Positions 62,001 to 64,000 of a stretch of DNA of 64,000 nt are shown one piece after another. Positions within the stretch are counted from its first letter, which is position 1, and each line of letters begins with the position of its first letter. Source of the stretch: Opisthorchis felineus. Lineage: Eukaryota > Platyhelminthes > Trematoda > Opisthorchiida > Opisthorchiidae. The stretch covers positions 69,218 through 133,217 of the forward strand of contig SJOL01006496.1 of assembly GCA_004794785.1 (NCBI GenBank). The letters run 5' to 3'. The position numbers were made by a program, and so were the translations under genes. The notes below the pieces were generated by a model. It had not been told where the DNA came from, made no database searches, and saw only the letters and a program-made list of their open reading frames with translations.

Positions 62001-64000
62001 ACTCTAATCAGTCAGAAGACTTAAACTGACCATGTAGTGGTTACCATGGCAGTACTATGATAAATTGTGACATTATGTCATTTTATCGGCCTGGACTCCA
62101 CTACTACATGCGTGGTGCAGTACCAGGTGGAACTGACTGATCGTGGCAACTCATAGCAAATCCAAACTTACGTTTTCCAAGCGTAAGCCAAGTGCATACT
62201 CGGATGTCAGGCCGTATGAATCGCTTTAATGATGCCAATACAAGACTAAGATGCTAATGGACTGTCACTGACTGTCATGACAAAAATGATGATAAATGAC
62301 CGACTATGTGAGAAACACACGTGTCACATTCGTAAAGTCACTGAACAATCAGGGAAGAAAATTCCTCAGAGGAAAATGTGTTCCAGATTATGATAACCGC
62401 ACCGAATAGCAAGGCACATCCGTTGAAAGCTAGTCTTCTAGTCCTATGCTGGAAACAGGAAATTCACGTCATAACCAGTTTGATATCTCTTACTGAACGA
62501 GACTCAAACAACTACGTAGTTTACGGCAATATATTTCTAGGGACGCGTTCGTGCACGTCTAACACAATGAAAGAAGCCAATTATGTCTGGTTTTTGAACT
62601 GGCCAACTTCAAAGAGAGGAAGTCAAAACATTACTAATAAATCTGGCAGTGGGTGGCTGCTCATGTTTCAACAGTGGTATCGCATGTATTCGGGATAACT
62701 TAGCGCTGAATCTGCAGAAACCCCATTAGCACAGTTTCCTGCTGGTTGTTTGCATTCCAACTATTTGCGGAGGGAATAAATCAGAAGACAACCGCTTATG
62801 ACGAACCTAGGTTACTTTTCCGCCCACTACCTACAAGCAGCATTGTACAGAAGGACGGACACTGTAGAGGTTCAGAACCATCGAAGAGTGTTTCAGGGTG
62901 TTGCTAGTTTGCGGTGAGATCGAGCAGCAGTTATCAATCTTTGACTGAACGCTGTTTTCAACTCAGTAATCGAATTGCATGTGTACACTCCCCTCATTAG
63001 GTCAGGTTATTAGATTAGATGGTGCAGATTGCGAGTTATAAGGACAATCTGTATGGTGCAATAATCAACAGATATTTCCTTGAGTTTAGCTCCAAGGCTC
63101 GGTAGTTGTAGCACTTCTGGGGTGAAAAAACTCGGGTAACTATTAATTTAGTACCAATTTTGACGGGCTTGACTCCTATAGACACTGCAGTCAGTGATAA
63201 ACGGCCAGTTTACCAGTGTGACTTACTAGATGAGAGCTTCAATTTCCTTAAAATTGTAAAAAGCTGAAAAACTATGAAACGGATACCAAGGAGGACTCAG
63301 ACGTTCAGAATATAGCATCAAACGCCAAAATGTTTCACAAATCCGACTCACAACTCGCGATGAATGTAAAGTACGATTTCAGATGTAGAAAGCCTTCAAA
63401 GCGATTGAATGCTCTAAGAGAGATAGCGGGGCAAATGCTCTTTTTAACAATCGCTTTTACTCTATCCAGTCAGTTTTCTTATGAGCTGTTGGGATGCTCC
63501 CGTCGCCCTAAAGCCGACCATCGCATTGACCCAAAAATTGCTTCTAAGTCGCATTGCAAGACCAGTAAGCACAAACAATTTGGCCAAAGGGTTCGTTTTG
63601 ACCGTGAGAATCAGCATATGACAGGTTGTACGAAGCTGTCGAGTTTACGTTTTTTGTCTTGTTATATTATTTTGGAATGTTCAAGTCTGCGAGTAAAGAT
63701 GACTAAAGAAATTTCAACATATCACGACCTATATCTTCCCCATACATTGACAATATAACACAGAAATAGTCTAGTTTTAAAGGTTGCGTGCAAACTCACA
63801 CGGTTGTATTGCACGAAGAGTCCTTAAACTGGAGTCGTTAAACCAAAGGAGACTCACCTATTTCCGGTGGCACATTACATAGCTTGTAGTTCAATGATGA
63901 TTGACGATCGGGGCTCATGCACAATACTTCCAGTTCTCTCAGGGTGAACAATTCAGCAGGGACATTTTCCAAATCTTTGCCCTGGAGTTTTAACTTGTAC
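49717..64000 (-). CDS. Leucine-rich-repeat protein, three internal exons, partial
   Basis: Exons in order of transcription: 64000-63858 (continues beyond the window), 56716-56535, 50034-49717. Donors are GTGAGT, GTTTGT and GTAAGT; the two internal acceptors end in AG (caatag, ttttag). Phases are 1 and 0 and agree at both junctions. The joined product (47 + 61 + 106 codons) has an N-terminal [20 protein letters not shown] segment and then six repeats of exactly 23 residues with the LxxLxLxxNxLxxLPxxI pattern, closing with [12 protein letters not shown], the usual end of such arrays. The class is the short-motif intracellular LRR type (as in Shoc2-like and LRRC proteins), which serves as a protein-binding scaffold. 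Which family member it is cannot be told, since both ends are missing. Introns are 7.1 and 6.5 kb and full of repeats. The gene converges on the phosphatase gene. Confidence 0.93.
50035..50949. other. LRR intron between exons B and C, left part
   Basis: A 109-codon minus-strand frame (49973-50302) overlaps the exon in another frame and is a shadow. Nothing else recognised. Confidence 0.4.
50950..51134 (-). mobile_element. tRNA-derived SINE with target-site duplication
   Basis: Near full-length minus-strand copy: reversed gcgagatggctcagttatta head, body, and gttacagctgaacaa end. It is flanked by identical gaggtcaatt at 50940-50949 and 51135-51144, the 10-base duplication expected of retrotransposition. 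The B box is changed (cgaacccg becomes gaccgaacccg-like). It is one of the younger copies. Confidence 0.93.
51145..53017. other. LRR intron, no gene seen
   Basis: About 1.9 kb, without recognised exons or repeats. Confidence 0.4.
53018..53089 (+). repeat. Dispersed repeat, copy 2
   Basis: Partner of 37427-37500: ggaaaagtttgg, gatttattgctgggcaacg, tttcgc, gacacaaaag, cttcgtca in the same order and spacing. Confidence 0.7.
53312..53388 (-). repeat. tRNA-like relic, family 2
   Basis: Reversed, the stretch reads gcactggtggtaatatgctc (A-box-like) and, about 30 bases on, gaagtttaaactcc (B-box-like). It resembles 57645-57712 along its whole length. It is probably the head of a second SINE family or a decayed tRNA gene. 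Confidence 0.45.
53390..56534. other. LRR intron, no gene seen
   Basis: About 3.1 kb. The 120-codon minus-strand frame at 54440-54802 has no recognised domain. Confidence 0.4.
56535..56716 (-). CDS. LRR exon B (61 codons)
   Basis: Acceptor tttcctcaatag, entering in phase 1 so that the split codon becomes Gly. Gives [49 protein letters not shown]. Donor CAG|GTTTGT, phase 0. The last repeat is completed by exon C. Confidence 0.93.
56717..57644. other. LRR intron between exons A and B, left part
   Basis: Short frames and a gatgatgatgatg microsatellite near 57467. No gene recognised. Confidence 0.4.
57645..57712 (+). repeat. tRNA-like relic, family 2
   Basis: A-box-like tggaggactggtaacatg (57648-57665) and B-box-like aggattaaattcc (57688-57700) with tRNA spacing. 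It shares ctggtaa.atgct and gtaagatgtc-like blocks with 53312-53388. There is no paired acceptor stem, so it is not an intact tRNA. Confidence 0.45.
57713..60666. other. LRR intron, no established gene
   Basis: About 3 kb. A plus-strand frame at 58165-58470 (101 codons) and a frame just before it look protein-like but have no known domain. Minus-strand frames at 59613-59938 are unassigned. Confidence 0.35.
60672..61075 (+). pseudogene. Unassigned protein-like frame with one internal stop
   Basis: A single frame of about 134 codons, broken only by TAA at 60777-60779. It contains [78 protein letters not shown] and ends at TAA about 61075. The composition is balanced and globular-like, unlike the chance frames around it. 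I do not recognise the family. It lies on the strand opposite to the LRR gene and just before a LINE tail on the same strand, so it may belong to a mobile element or be a processed or decayed host gene. Confidence 0.35.
61110..61540 (+). mobile_element. LINE reverse transcriptase C-terminal fragment
   Basis: Shifting frames give [19 protein letters not shown], then [10 protein letters not shown] and [16 protein letters not shown], then [16 protein letters not shown]. These correspond in order to the thumb (GGLAKDDIPIRIGKAKRAS), LLYGSETCPL and RCLR blocks of the LINE at 1020-1393 and its usual downstream LHRxRWLGHVLR segment. It is a different LINE subfamily and dead. Confidence 0.75.
61541..63857. 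other. LRR intron, right part
   Basis: About 2.3 kb. Frames of 106-142 codons (61442-61777 -, 62378-62698 +, 63330-63758 +) show no recognisable domain or splice context. Confidence 0.4.
63858..64000 (-). CDS. LRR exon A (at least 47 codons), cut by the window edge
   Basis: Reads [42 protein letters not shown], then donor G|GTGAGT in phase 1. The exon continues beyond base 64000, so its acceptor and the start codon are not seen. Confidence 0.88.

Noticed and set aside
63330..63758. 142-codon plus-strand frame next to LRR exon A
   Set aside because: No domain, amino-acid composition as expected of chance, antisense within an LRR intron.
1..64000. CRISPR arrays, operons, prophage or bacterial defence genes
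   Set aside because: No spaced direct repeats and no prokaryotic gene organisation; intron-split animal genes show a eukaryotic source.

Overview
This is eukaryotic DNA from a metazoan with large introns, most likely a parasitic flatworm (trematode, possibly an opisthorchiid liver fluke such as Clonorchis or Opisthorchis). The grounds are intron-split animal-type genes, two 40-45 bp introns near the 5' end of a gene whose later introns reach 1.9-8.5 kb, and a high load of decayed LINEs, a Ty3/gypsy element and a tRNA-derived SINE. The fluke assignment rests on remembered similarity of these repeats and on fluke-like intron architecture. It is inference, not a database result.

Two host genes can be supported, and they converge. 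(1) On the + strand, 8376-31663, a seven-exon MAP-kinase phosphatase of the DUSP8/DUSP16 type: an N-terminal rhodanese/MAPK-binding domain, a dual-specificity phosphatase domain with active site HCSAGISR, and a long Ser-rich C-terminal tail. All splice phases agree and the joined coding sequence is 2526 bp (841 aa). (2) On the - strand, from beyond 64000 down to 49717, three internal exons of a leucine-rich-repeat protein. Joining them gives six successive 23-residue repeats with no break in register. Its start lies outside the window and its last exon was not found.

Layout: 1-4.5 kb is a retrotransposon graveyard (LINE endonuclease and reverse transcriptase pieces of at least two types, plus SINEs). 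4.5-8.3 kb holds one SINE, a tRNA-like relic and an AT-rich palindrome. 8.4-31.7 kb is the phosphatase gene. Its third intron carries an antisense Ty3/gypsy remnant of about 3.4 kb with the order gag, zinc knuckle, protease, RT, RNase H, integrase; its fifth intron carries an antisense LINE; its fourth and sixth introns carry SINE copies. 31.7-49.7 kb is the convergent intergenic region, with a 54-bp tandem duplication, a full-length SINE and a foldback in a row at 34.5-34.9 kb. 49.7-64 kb is the LRR gene, whose introns hold a SINE with a clear target-site duplication, two tRNA-like relics, a dispersed repeat, a LINE tail and an unassigned open frame.

No bacterial-type operons, CRISPR arrays, rRNA genes or intact tRNA genes were seen. 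Most open frames over 60 codons in the window are chance frames in introns or are made by the SINEs. The two genes show no evident shared pathway beyond both being intracellular signalling or scaffold-type proteins.
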